A DNA stretch of 64,000 bases from Candidatus Kapaibacterium sp. (GTDB taxonomy: Bacteria > Bacteroidota > Ignavibacteria > Kapaibacteriales > UBA7675), in assembly GCA_028284775.1 (NCBI GenBank), contig JANQRB010000015.1, positions 62,001 through 126,000 on the forward strand. The letters are read 5' to 3'. Positions 9,316-17,593 of this stretch are shown here, one piece after another. The notes under the pieces are model-generated. The model was not told where the DNA came from. It saw only the letters and a list, made by a program, of their open reading frames with translations, and did no database searches. Each line of letters opens with the position of its first letter. Within the stretch, counting starts at the first letter, position 1. The translations under genes were made by a program, and so were the position numbers.

Positions 9316-10593
9316 ATGGTGCATCCTGAATCGCGCAAAGTCGTCGACAATTTCTTTCGGCAGGAGTACAGCAAGATAGCGGCCGTGCTTGTTTCTTATT
9401 TCGGCGCGGGCCGGATCGAGCTTGTGGAAGATGCCTTGCAGGATTCCATGCTGAAAGCCATGCGGCTCTGGCCCTACAGCGGCATACCGGCAAAACCTTC
9501 TCATTGGATGTTCGTCGCCACGAAAAATCGCGTGCTGGATAAGCTCCGGCGCGAAGCGCGCGAAACGGCATTCGCCGCAGGAGAGCTCGCCGCCCTGCAG
9601 ACCATTGAGCCGCCGAAGGACGTCCTGCTGGATGCCGAAATCAGAGACAGTCAGCTAGGGATGATCTTCGTCTGTTGCCATCCTGCCCTGTCGCCGGAAA
9701 GTCGGATCATGCTGTCTTTGAAGTTGCTCTGCGGCTTGGGCGTCACTGAGATCGCACGAGGTTTGTTCAAGTCGGAGGAGGCGGTCGCGCGCGCTATCAG
9801 CCGCGCCAAAGTCCGTCTTCGCCATGCGGCCTTGTCACTGGAATTGCCGCAGGGCGCGGAGCTGCGTTTACGCATGCAAACGGTGCAAACAATCCTGTAT
9901 CTGTTGTTTAATGAAGGCTATCAGGCTTCACGCGGCGAGACCATTGTTAAACACGATATCTGCTTTGAGGCTATGCGCCTCTGTAAACTGCTGTTTAGCC
10001 ATCCGGCGATTGCATCAAACGAGCTGCGGGCGCTCTTTGCGTTAATGTGCTTGCAGGCCTCGCGCTTCGAAGCCCGCCTGGAGACGGCAGGAGGCCTGCT
10101 GACACTCGAACAGCAGGATCGGCGCTTGTGGGATGCGGAGTTAATCAGTGCCGGATTGTATTATTTAAAGGAGGCAACCTCTACTCCGGCCGTCTCCGTT
10201 TATCATTTGCAAGCGGCAATTGCCAGTGAACACTGCCTCGCTGCCGACTTTGCGGCAACTAACTGGCGCAAGATTCTCTTCTATTACGATTCCCTCCTCG
10301 AACTGAGCCCCTCGCTTGCGATCCGTCTGAATCGGATCATCGCGGTCTGCCACGTTGAAGGGGCGTCGTCGGCGCTTCAGGAGTGGCGCAGCATTAAGCG
10401 CGCTAACCCGCAAGCCTCATATCTGTCAGAGGCGGCCGCAGCCTACCTGTACAAAAAGCTCGACGAGCCGCAGGAGGAGCTGAAGTATTTGCAAAGCGCA
10501 CTGCCGCTTGTTCACAACAATGCGGAAACGCGATTCCTGCTCCAGCGCTGCAGGCAGCTTCAACAAAATCAAGCAGCTAAGGCCGCGCTGTGA
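9316..10593 (+). CDS. ECF42-like RNA polymerase sigma factor (second copy)
   Basis: A 425-residue paralogue of the sigma factor at 6647, with the sigma-2 block IELVEDALQDSMLKAM, a sigma-4 region (LGVTEIARGLFKSEEAVARAISRAKVR written in shorter form: GVTEIARGLF then AVARAISRAK) and the same long helical C-terminal extension (YLLFNEGY, AAIASEHC). The ATG at 9316 is preferred over an upstream TTG at 9289 because GAAGGA lies just before it. Two different ECF42/DGPF pairs in one cluster suggest either sub-functionalised copies or cross-regulation. The gene ends the module; the next gene is convergent. Confidence 0.92.
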   Translation: MVHPESRKVVDNFFRQEYSKIAAVLVSYFGAGRIELVEDALQDSMLKAMRLWPYSGIPAKPSHWMFVATKNRVLDKLRREARETAFAAGELAALQTIEPPKDVLLDAEIRDSQLGMIFVCCHPALSPESRIMLSLKLLCGLGVTEIARGLFKSEEAVARAISRAKVRLRHAALSLELPQGAELRLRMQTVQTILYLLFNEGYQASRGETIVKHDICFEAMRLCKLLFSHPAIASNELRALFALMCLQASRFEARLETAGGLLTLEQQDRRLWDAELISAGLYYLKEATSTPAVSVYHLQAAIASEHCLAADFAATNWRKILFYYDSLLELSPSLAIRLNRIIAVCHVEGASSALQEWRSIKRANPQASYLSEAAAAYLYKKLDEPQEELKYLQSALPLVHNNAETRFLLQRCRQLQQNQAAKAAL

Positions 10594-10610
10594 TCTATGA
10601 ACGGCGCTGT

Positions 10611-12185
10611 TTAACGGCTGGTGTTTTCCAGCACGACAAAGGGAATGCCTCTATCGACCCAGGACTGCACCCAGTTTCCTTCGGCAACAACTTCAAAAGC
10701 CAGCGACCCTAAGACAAGATCGTCATCTCCGTCCTTGTTCAGGTCGCCTGCATCCATAACGATCCAGCGCCCGACGTTGACCTCCGCGAATGTACTGGCG
10801 CTGAACTTCCAGTCGCCATGATTTTCCAGATAAACAAATGACTCTTCCGGTGTATGATCCCAGTCGGGAAAGAAGGAGATGGCTGCGATGTCGATGTCCC
10901 CGTCAAGGTCGAAATCGCGGGGTATCGCATTGTATGCGCCGTTAAGTTGATAAAAAAAGCGTTCGTTGAAGTTATTCTCGCCGTCGTTCAGGTAGATGCG
11001 AATACCATGGTAGTATTTCATGATCGGACGGAAGTCGGCATTGTCGCCGCAGGTGTAAATGATATCGAGATGGCCGTCAGAGTTAAAGTCGAAAAGATCA
11101 AAAAAGCTGGAACCGTAGGATGGGTCGAATTGCAATAGCCGTTTTTCACGGAACTGTCCGTGGCCCTGGTTGAAATAGGCAAAGATACCTTCATCGGCCT
11201 GTCCGAAAAGAGCGATAATGTCAGGCAGATTGTCAGCATTCAGATCGCGGATGTAGGCTCTAATCGCTCCCGGTTTGTTGCGCAGGATGTGCCGCTCGAA
11301 TTGCAGCTGCCCCTTGTGCTCCCACCAGGACAGGCTGCCGAGCCACTTGCCGAACTCGCAGGTGACGATGTCGTCTAGCCCATCGTTGTTAAGGTCCGCG
11401 TAGGCGCTGTGGACCGGTCGTTTCAGGTTTTGAAGCAGCAGAGCAGGCGGCCTGGCTGAAGCTTTCGTGAAAGTCGCGATGAATCCTGTGGGCGCATCGG
11501 TCGGCGCAAAGGAACCCATCACCGTCACGAGGAGCTGCCGCGCGGTTTCGCGTAGCCAGACGGGGCCCTCTTGCAACGCTGCCGCCTTCCGTAAGCGTGA
11601 GGCGTCGTCGAAGTGGTACAGCGTCTTCGTGTGGGCGTCCCCGAGATAGAAACCCTCGTCGCTGAAGCGGACCATAGTTGTGCTGGGAGGCGAAAGTTTG
11701 AAATCGGGGATGCTCACCCTGAAGTGCTGCAGTCCGGTTGCGATTGACTTCGCAGGTACCGGCAGAGGCTTCGCCGGCGCTTCACGGACATAGTAGGCAA
11801 GGATTTTACTCCAGCTCAATGAGTCGATGGTCGGCCGTTTGGGAAAGATATTGGCCCGTTCCACGGCGACACCGCCCGGTCCGGTCTCGATCAGCGCCGC
11901 CCGTGTGCTGTCATCGGGATATACGCCCATGAAATAGCCCATACGCGGCAGGACGTGGTCGCGCCAGCTTGCCTTGTCGAGTTGTTTGGGTTCGGGGAAT
12001 GTATGGCAGGCCGTGCAGTACATACGGGCCAGTCGGGCGCCGGTCATTGCGCCGGAGGTGTCGGCCTGGTCGCTATGCTGCTCTCCGCCGGGTTTCGGAT
12101 CCGGTGAACAGGAAGACAAAATGCCGAGAATACAGACTGAGGCCAGGACTTGCAGCTTCACAGATACATCCGCGACAATGATCAA
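10611..12185 (-). CDS. Haem-c lipoprotein with FG-GAP/VCBS propeller
   Basis: A 524-residue predicted lipoprotein. The N-terminus has a hydrophobic stretch ending in a lipobox (ILSSC), so it is probably anchored in the envelope. A CTACH motif near residue 56 is a classic CxxCH covalent haem-c site, with possible Met ligands in LPRMGYFMG. The C-terminal ~380 residues carry several FG-GAP/VCBS calcium-binding loops (DLNNDGLDDIV, DFNSDGHLDII, DFDLDGDIDIA, DLNKDGDDDLV), implying a beta-propeller. It may pass electrons or bind surface ligands; the partner is unknown. A downstream GTG start about nine codons in (VKLQVLAS) would give a more compact signal peptide. Confidence 0.85.
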   Translation of the reverse strand: MIIVADVSVKLQVLASVCILGILSSCSPDPKPGGEQHSDQADTSGAMTGARLARMYCTACHTFPEPKQLDKASWRDHVLPRMGYFMGVYPDDSTRAALIETGPGGVAVERANIFPKRPTIDSLSWSKILAYYVREAPAKPLPVPAKSIATGLQHFRVSIPDFKLSPPSTTMVRFSDEGFYLGDAHTKTLYHFDDASRLRKAAALQEGPVWLRETARQLLVTVMGSFAPTDAPTGFIATFTKASARPPALLLQNLKRPVHSAYADLNNDGLDDIVTCEFGKWLGSLSWWEHKGQLQFERHILRNKPGAIRAYIRDLNADNLPDIIALFGQADEGIFAYFNQGHGQFREKRLLQFDPSYGSSFFDLFDFNSDGHLDIIYTCGDNADFRPIMKYYHGIRIYLNDGENNFNERFFYQLNGAYNAIPRDFDLDGDIDIAAISFFPDWDHTPEESFVYLENHGDWKFSASTFAEVNVGRWIVMDAGDLNKDGDDDLVLGSLAFEVVAEGNWVQSWVDRGIPFVVLENTSR

Positions 12186-12277
12186 AAATACAAGCTAGCG
12201 CGCAGAGTGCATCCGGGTGGTTAAGAATCTGTTATCGTTTGATAAAGCGGCGGAACAGCAGGCTTAGGTCTGTCCGT

Positions 12278-12691
12278 CTATCGGTCGAATAAGCCGGGTT
12301 GGAGGGGTAGAGTCGCAAGCTCACGGCAGGCCATACCCGCCGCGTTCAGTGCGTCGGCAACCAGCGTGCGGTGGCAATGCTTATAGTCGGCGCAGGCGCA
12401 GAACAGCAGCAGCGGCCCCTGCTTCAACAGATGCCGGATTTGAAGTATACCGGTCGCGAGATCATCGACTGCAAGGATATTACTGCGAAACTGTGAATTG
12501 CCGAGCTCCGCTACATGCTGGTAGCGTCCGGCAAAGCGTTTGCGCAATTCCACCTGTTGCCATGCGGCCCGGCCTCTGGGCTTGCTGCGGATATCGACCA
12601 GGAGAGCGTCCCAGTGATCCAGCAGCGCAGCGATGCGCTCCACACTACAATCTCGGCGATTGTAGCCGAATGAATGAATCGAATGCTGCAT
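12278..12691 (-). CDS. DUF488 family protein
   Basis: About 137 residues from the Met that begins MQHSIHSFGYNRR; a longer frame starting at 12748 adds a poor leader. The motifs IHSFGYNRR, LLVDIRSKPRG and LLLFCACADYKHCHRTLVAD are those of DUF488, whose C-terminal CxC...CHR cluster is typical. The function of the family is not known; it is often small, monocistronic and soluble. Confidence 0.85.
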   Translation of the reverse strand: MQHSIHSFGYNRRDCSVERIAALLDHWDALLVDIRSKPRGRAAWQQVELRKRFAGRYQHVAELGNSQFRSNILAVDDLATGILQIRHLLKQGPLLLFCACADYKHCHRTLVADALNAAGMACRELATLPLQPGLFDR

Positions 12692-12867
12692 AGATGCGAT
12701 CGCAATAAGCCTATTGCATAGGCACAGTGAGCTAAATAGCCTGTCCATGACCAGTCAAATTTTATGCAGGCGAAGCAGGCTTCGAAACAGCTCAATGTCT
12801 CTGAGTATTGATGATGCTATTGCTTGTGACTAAACAGGGCGGAGGACAGGATCGGATTCAAAAGCAA

Positions 12868-12894
12868 GGGCCGCCTTCCTGCGAAAGGCAGCCC
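12868..12894. terminator. Hairpin downstream of tRNA-Val
   Basis: GGGC-c-GCCTT pairs with AAGGC-a-GCCC around a short loop, with T-rich sequence on both sides (TTTT on the plus side, TTGCTTTT on the minus side). It lies 30 bp beyond the tRNA 3' end and fits a bidirectional intrinsic terminator. Confidence 0.7.
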
Positions 12895-12923
12895 TTTTAG
12901 TCTTTTTGCTCGCGTTTCAGAAG

Positions 12924-12998
12924 TGGGCAATACTGGATTTGAACCAGTGACCTCTGCTGTGTGAAAGCAGCGCTCTAGACCAACTGAGCTAATTGCCC
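12924..12998 (-). tRNA. tRNA-Val (anticodon CAC)
   Basis: The reverse strand folds as a full cloverleaf. The acceptor stem is GGGCAAT/ATTGCCC, the D arm contains AGCTCAGTTGGT, the anticodon stem is CTGCT/AGCAG with loop TTCACAC (anticodon CAC, codon GUG), and the T arm has GGTTCAAATCC. The 3' CCA is not encoded. A terminator-like hairpin follows. Confidence 0.95.
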
Positions 12999-13281
12999 TT
13001 CTTAACGCTTAAGCTTCAATGTTGCATTGAAGACTGCAAACATACGAAGTTTTAATATCGAATTCCAGTATTTGGACTGCTCTATGCAGTCCTGGCTCGA
13101 ATCTTGCAGCAGACAGCGACGAAGGTGTTGGCTATTCATCGCTATGCGGAGCGCAGGATTCACGCCTCGGTATTGTCGGCGTGCGCATTGCTGCGAATTG
13201 CTCACCCTCTTGGAATTCCGCCGGAATGCTTATGTTCGCAAGAATTAAAGTTCAGGGTGTTAGACTAAAGAGCTGCTTGTC

Positions 13282-13665
13282 ATGGCAAACGAATGCGTGC
13301 GTATTCTCGCCGATGTGAATCAGATTCGACGCTGCGCCGCGCGGATCGCCGAGAACGAATCATTGATCGAGCGGCAGGCACGCTATTTCGGTCTGGTCGG
13401 TAACAAGGTACGATTGCAGATACTTATCCTTTTGTCCGATGAAGGCCGCTTATGCCCCTGCGATCTCAGCGATATTCTCGGGCTGAGTATTTCGGCCGTA
13501 TCACAACACCTGCGCAAGCTGCGAGACGGTGGAATGGTCCGTAATGCTAAGGAAGGTCAGCTTATCTATTATTCGCTGAGCTCGGAGAGTCAGGCTTTAC
13601 TGGAAACGATGCCGGGGAATCTGCCGCTTCGTCAAGGCCCGGAACTGCGAGATGTCGTCGTCTGA
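13282..13665 (+). CDS. ArsR/SmtB-family transcriptional regulator
   Basis: A 127-residue winged-helix protein: RLQILILLSDEGRLCPCDLSDILGLSISAVSQHLRKLRDGGMV in outline, with the helix-turn-helix at about 70-95 and the wing around QLIYYSL. The LCPCDL segment sits where ArsR/CadC-type sensors have their alpha-3 metal-binding ELCVCDL box, so thiol-based metal(loid) sensing is likely. No arsenic or metal efflux gene is adjacent. The convergent gene at 13742 encodes a Cys-containing exported protein that may be functionally linked. A small ATTCC-GCC-GGAAT inverted repeat at 13215-13227 upstream is a weak operator candidate. Confidence 0.88.
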   Translation: MANECVRILADVNQIRRCAARIAENESLIERQARYFGLVGNKVRLQILILLSDEGRLCPCDLSDILGLSISAVSQHLRKLRDGGMVRNAKEGQLIYYSLSSESQALLETMPGNLPLRQGPELRDVVV

Positions 13666-13741
13666 TAAGCTCATTACCCAAAATCAAAATCTCTGCCCTA
13701 CGGCGATCGACCGGCTGACACTTACGCGGTGAGAGCGCTCT

Positions 13742-14428
13742 TTACAGTGAGTCCAGAATTTTTTGCATCACTTCGTCGCCAATATACTTGCGGCCTATTG
13801 CAATAATTTCCTCGCTGATCTGCTGCCGAGCTGCGGCTGCTTCATCGCTGTGCATCCGTGCTGCCAATCTGTCGTCGGTAAACCAACGAATAAGCACCTG
13901 CCTGATCTCTTCACTCATCGGATAGCGGATTTCCCGTGACAGATCCTGAAATTCCGCCAGTTTGTTCAGGATAACTTCGGTCGTCAGCGCGGCTTCTTCA
14001 ATGCTGAGTCGATCGACATCACGCCCGCGATACCATTGGCCGGAGTTACTGAAGTCAAACAACGCGGCTTCCGCATCGGCGGATTGCAGCAAGGAGGCTT
14101 CGAAGTCGTGCCTTCCGAACACGTCGAGCGTAATTGCCGCCTGCAGAGAATCCTTAACTGCCTCGGTCCAGACAATGGCGATTGTCGTGCCGCTGCGGTT
14201 GAGCCAGGCTTCGGCAATCCGGCTGTTTTGCATCAAGTCAAGCAGAATCGGTTTTGCGCGGCTTCCGCAGCCGATTTGCGGAGCGGCGTTGCAAACCAGT
14301 GGCGCCGCATAAAACGTCAGCGAACGGGTTTCTATGCGAGGCACTAGGCTTGACCATAGTTGCTGGGCGCTCAGGCAAATGAACGCCGCAAAGAGCACCC
14401 AGGGCCGCAAGGATTTCGCGATGAACAT
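13742..14428 (-). CDS. Exported protein of unknown function with CGSRAKP motif
   Basis: A 228-residue protein with an N-terminal hydrophobic helix (PWVLFAAFICLSAQQLW) that is a signal peptide or anchor. Then comes LVCNAAPQIGCGSRAKPILLDL, with two cysteines about eight residues apart, followed by an alpha/beta stretch (GTTIAIVWTEAV) and a long helical C-terminus. I do not recognise the family. The Cys-rich turn before a helix resembles the layout of heavy-metal-associated or thiol-disulfide folds, and a metal-sensor-type ArsR gene is convergent with it; both links are inference. Confidence 0.65.
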   Translation of the reverse strand: MFIAKSLRPWVLFAAFICLSAQQLWSSLVPRIETRSLTFYAAPLVCNAAPQIGCGSRAKPILLDLMQNSRIAEAWLNRSGTTIAIVWTEAVKDSLQAAITLDVFGRHDFEASLLQSADAEAALFDFSNSGQWYRGRDVDRLSIEEAALTTEVILNKLAEFQDLSREIRYPMSEEIRQVLIRWFTDDRLAARMHSDEAAAARQQISEEIIAIGRKYIGDEVMQKILDSL

Positions 14429-14567
14429 AGGTAAGATTTCGGATTTGCGATTTAACGTAGCGATAGATATTTAAGCATTTGCTAAAATAATGAAATAATG
14501 TGGAGTCGCATAGAGATTTGAAAAAAAATGCAAAAAATCGGCTGCGAGCCAGACAGGATACAAAATA

Positions 14568-14589
14568 TTTAGTTACATTTGCAACTAAA
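14568..14589. promoter_or_regulatory. Palindromic MarR-type operator
   Basis: A perfect inverted repeat TTTAGTT / AACTAAA with an 8 bp spacer (ACATTTGC) immediately upstream of the MarR start. The TAGTTxCATTTGcAACTA core is like many MarR-family operators, so autoregulation of the gene at 14605 is likely. Confidence 0.7.
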
Positions 14590-14604
14590 CTAATGGTTTT
14601 TCGG

Positions 14605-15045
14605 ATGACTATGGCATACGAACTACAGGAGTCGATCGGCTATCTGGTCCGCAGCGTTACAAGGGCACTGCGGTCGCACTTCGATCGCAGGCTTCGCGAA
14701 GAAGGAGTCGCGGTAACGTCGGATCAGTGGGCAATTCTTGTGAGCCTGCGGCAGCAGGACGGCCAGTGCCAGCGCAGGCTTGGCTATATCACTATGTTGG
14801 AAAAGACAGCCGTTTCCCGTCTCATCGACGATATGGAGCAAAAGGAGCTGGTTTTGCGTGTGCCTGATCAACTGGACAAACGCCAGAAGTTAGTGTATCT
14901 CACGAGGCGCGGTCGGATGCAGTACCAGGCAATGCTGCCCCTGGTCGAGGAAACCCTCTGCGAAGCGGAGCGGGGAATTCCGGCCCGGCGCATGCAGGAA
15001 TGCAAGGAAGTGCTCCGCCTGGTCTTTGCCAACCTCCACGGCTGA
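14605..15045 (+). CDS. MarR-family transcriptional regulator
   Basis: About 146 residues from the ATG at 14605 (MTMAYELQESIGYLV); upstream in-frame starts would run through the palindromic operator at 14568-14589. The winged helix-turn-helix is clear: VTSDQWAILVSL, LGYITMLEKTAVSRLIDDMEQKELV in outline, then the wing VPDQLDKRQKLVYLT. MarR proteins are dimeric repressors relieved by phenolic or oxidant ligands. The next gene, on the same strand 72 bp downstream, encodes an F420/NADP reductase-like protein and is the probable target together with the regulator itself. Confidence 0.9.
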   Translation: MTMAYELQESIGYLVRSVTRALRSHFDRRLREEGVAVTSDQWAILVSLRQQDGQCQRRLGYITMLEKTAVSRLIDDMEQKELVLRVPDQLDKRQKLVYLTRRGRMQYQAMLPLVEETLCEAERGIPARRMQECKEVLRLVFANLHG

Positions 15046-15117
15046 CCGGCGCTGCGGCGTCTCACAGATAGTTGGAATTGAAACTTTTTTTCAAATAGTA
15101 GATTGTGAGGATTCATT

Positions 15118-15747
15118 ATGCGTATTGCAGTAATCGGCAGCGGTAATGTAGGTGCCGCACTGGGTCTTGGCTGGGCCCGCGTCGGTCATACAGTGACATT
15201 CGGTCTGCGACGGCCTGCGGAAGACCCGATCCGGGAGCGCGCCGGCGCAGCGCAGGCGGACATTCAGCTTGCAACAGTAGCGGAAGCATTGCGGAATGAC
15301 CTGATTGTTTTGGCTGTGCCCTATACGGCATTGGCGGGGATTATCGAGCAGGGGCCTTCGCTGCAGGGGAAAATCCTGGTCGACTGTACGAATCCGATCG
15401 GCCCTGGCCTGACCCTCAGCGTCGGACACACGAGCTCCGGGGCTGAACAACTGGCGGCGTTGGCGCCGGGCGCAAAAGTTGTTAAAGCATTCAATACGAC
15501 CGGTTACGAGAACATGGAGCGGCCGGACTACAAGGAGCAGAAGCTGGCGATGTTTCTTTGCGGCGATGACGCCGACGCCAACGCAACTGTGGCGACTCTG
15601 GCGTACGATCTGGGCTTTGACCCCGTCGACGCAGGGCCGCTCAGCATTGCGCGTTACCTCGAACCGCTGGCAATGCTTTGGATCGATATGGCTATAAAAC
15701 AGGACAAGGGACGTGACTTCGGATTTGCTTTCCTGCGACGTTCCTGA
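15118..15747 (+). CDS. NADPH-dependent F420 reductase-like oxidoreductase
   Basis: A 209-residue protein that begins with a Rossmann nucleotide-binding turn (MRIAVIGSGNVGAALG), followed by FGLRRP, a typical NADP-phosphate-binding segment. It continues as the family of F420-dependent NADP reductase-like proteins with LAVPYTALAGII, ILVDCTNPIG and AFNTTGYENM blocks. Real F420 use cannot be told from sequence, and bacterial members outside Actinobacteria often use other cofactors. It follows the MarR gene on the same strand and is probably under its control. Confidence 0.85.
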   Translation: MRIAVIGSGNVGAALGLGWARVGHTVTFGLRRPAEDPIRERAGAAQADIQLATVAEALRNDLIVLAVPYTALAGIIEQGPSLQGKILVDCTNPIGPGLTLSVGHTSSGAEQLAALAPGAKVVKAFNTTGYENMERPDYKEQKLAMFLCGDDADANATVATLAYDLGFDPVDAGPLSIARYLEPLAMLWIDMAIKQDKGRDFGFAFLRRS

Positions 15748-15929
15748 GCGTTGAGACGGAACTGAGTATAAGCAACAATCCGAACGATAGATGGCCTCAT
15801 ATCGACAAAGTTGTCAACAAGGCCTGCGCCGGCACTGAAGAAGGCTGCGCTGAACAATACCCGGCAGCTAATCGAAGAGAGTCGGCAATCAGCACTCGCA
15901 ATTCCTGCGTTTCCGGGTATGTCGGTGGT

Positions 15930-16721
15930 TTACAGGTGCAGGAGTGCTGCCAACAGCTCCTCCGGCTCGGCGCGTCTGCGATAGTCGGCATCTAAAAAGG
16001 CGTAGCGGATCGTTCCGTCGCGATCGATAACATACGTGGCGGAAAGCGGCAACTCATCGCTGGCGTCGCCGTTGTATTCCAGCAAGCTGAAATTCTGTCT
16101 GTAAAATTCGCTGACCTCCGTCGGTAGGGTAAAGACGATACCGTATTGACGGGCAACGGCGTTGCCGACATCGCTCAACACTTCGAATTCGAGCGCATTT
16201 TTGGCTCGGGTATCCAGCGACTTGTCCGGCAGCTCCGGTGTCAGAGCCAGGACTGTAGCGCCGGCTGCCTTGAATTTCGGCAGGTATTCCTGCAGGGCCG
16301 ATAGAGTCAGATTGCAGTAAGGACACCAGCCCCCGCGATACCAGGTCAGAATGACGGGACCTTGTTTAAGAAAGTTACCTAAGCTGACGCTGTCGCCGAC
16401 GGCGTCAGGCAGTGTAAAATCGACCGCTCGTTCCCCGACTTGCCGCGCTTGCCTCAGGATGCCGCTGGCCGCCAGTTCATCCACTCCCCGCTGGTAGGCG
16501 TCAATTTTGGCCTGAGGCGCCCGGGCTAAAAATCCTGCCTTTTTGTTGTCCAGCCGGGCTTGTAATCCGGATGCTTCTCCGCCGGACAGCGAGTTGTCGT
16601 CGCCTTTTGTCTTCGTTGCGGGCAAGGTCGGCTCTCCTTTTTGCGAATCGCCGCAGCCGGAATAAACAGGTCCCCAAAGCAGCGCCAGATACAAACTGTA
16701 GCGGAAAATGCTTTTATTCAC
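15930..16721 (-). CDS. Peroxiredoxin-like (AhpC/TSA) lipoprotein
   Basis: A 263-residue protein with a lipoprotein signal (lipobox VYSGC near residue 23) and a thioredoxin fold from about residue 90. The active site reads RGGWCPYCNLTLSAL: a CxxC pair in the position of the peroxidatic Cys, as in the AhpC/TSA peroxiredoxin-like group. It probably reduces peroxides or disulfides in the periplasm. Its start overlaps the MarR gene at 16714-17190 by 8 bp, so the two form an operon that would respond to oxidants. Confidence 0.88.
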   Translation of the reverse strand: MNKSIFRYSLYLALLWGPVYSGCGDSQKGEPTLPATKTKGDDNSLSGGEASGLQARLDNKKAGFLARAPQAKIDAYQRGVDELAASGILRQARQVGERAVDFTLPDAVGDSVSLGNFLKQGPVILTWYRGGWCPYCNLTLSALQEYLPKFKAAGATVLALTPELPDKSLDTRAKNALEFEVLSDVGNAVARQYGIVFTLPTEVSEFYRQNFSLLEYNGDASDELPLSATYVIDRDGTIRYAFLDADYRRRAEPEELLAALLHL

Positions 16722-17190
16722 AGTTATCGTCTTCCCTTCGAATTTTATTTAACAAGATGTTAAGTTTGCGGGCTTCTTCTTCGCTTACCCCTTTGGTAAA
16801 GCCATCGAGCTCTCCGGCACGAACGTCAATCGCCGCCAGTACTTCCAGGCCTTTTCCTGTAATTCGTACATCGACAAGGCGCTTGTCATTGTTGCAGGTG
16901 CTTTTAGCCACAAGATCTTTTTTCAGCAGACGATCAACGATCCTGGATGTATCAGACATATGGTCGATCATTCGCTCGCGGATTTGCATCGTACTGATTG
17001 CCTTGGGATACTGACCGCGCAGAATGCGAAGAATATTAAACTGCTGCATTGACAGATCGTACTGATCCAGAAAGTCCGTAAGCCGACACTTGAGCCAGCC
17101 ATGGGTAAACAAAAGGTTTACCCGCAACTTCTGCCATTCGTTTGTGAATGATTGTGTCCGTAAGGCTTCGTCGATTTTCATGCGGGGCAA
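16714..17190 (-). CDS. MarR-family transcriptional regulator
   Basis: A 158-residue winged-helix regulator. Helix-turn-helix: LSMQQFNILRILRGQ, then STMQIRERMIDHMSDTSRIVDRL in outline, wing NNDKRLVDVRIT. It overlaps the peroxiredoxin-like gene by 8 bp. A short palindrome TTGTT-A-AACAA at 17233-17243 lies upstream and may be its operator. Repression relieved by oxidation or ligand binding would couple peroxide stress to the peroxiredoxin; this is inference from gene order. Confidence 0.88.
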   Translation of the reverse strand: MPRMKIDEALRTQSFTNEWQKLRVNLLFTHGWLKCRLTDFLDQYDLSMQQFNILRILRGQYPKAISTMQIRERMIDHMSDTSRIVDRLLKKDLVAKSTCNNDKRLVDVRITGKGLEVLAAIDVRAGELDGFTKGVSEEEARKLNILLNKIRREDDNCE

Positions 17191-17232
17191 ACACCGTGAA
17201 GTCGCCGGCCGCCACTCACCGGCAAAGCAAAA

Positions 17233-17243
17233 TTGTTAAACAA
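17233..17243. promoter_or_regulatory. Short palindrome upstream of MarR operon
   Basis: TTGTT-A-AACAA is a perfect 11 bp palindrome 43 bp upstream of the minus-strand MarR start. It may be an operator, but its length makes chance occurrence possible. The remaining ~400 bp between the two minus-strand genes shows no gene. Confidence 0.35.
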
Positions 17244-17593
17244 AGGATACGGAATAATTACGGTAGCACGGTTTCCGGCCGGGATAGAGCGGCTGGACAT
17301 TTAACCGGAATCTGTCTAGCGTTGCGTACATATTTAGCGATTATTTTGGCGGATACCAAAGCGAATGAATCGACGAAAACTGCGCTGTCCTTGCTTGGCG
17401 CAGCGAAGCTAAACGCCGTCCCCTTTCTTCCTATTCGCAGGCGGAATCCATTGTCGCTCGATCCGGGCTGGCGCGTGCAGCGCTGCTTCAGGTCGTAAAA
17501 CAAACAGTCGGCTTGACGTTCGGGATCCAGGCATTGCTGCCGAATTGAGCCGATTTGTATGAAAGCCGTATTACCGGAACAGCGTTGGGCGTT

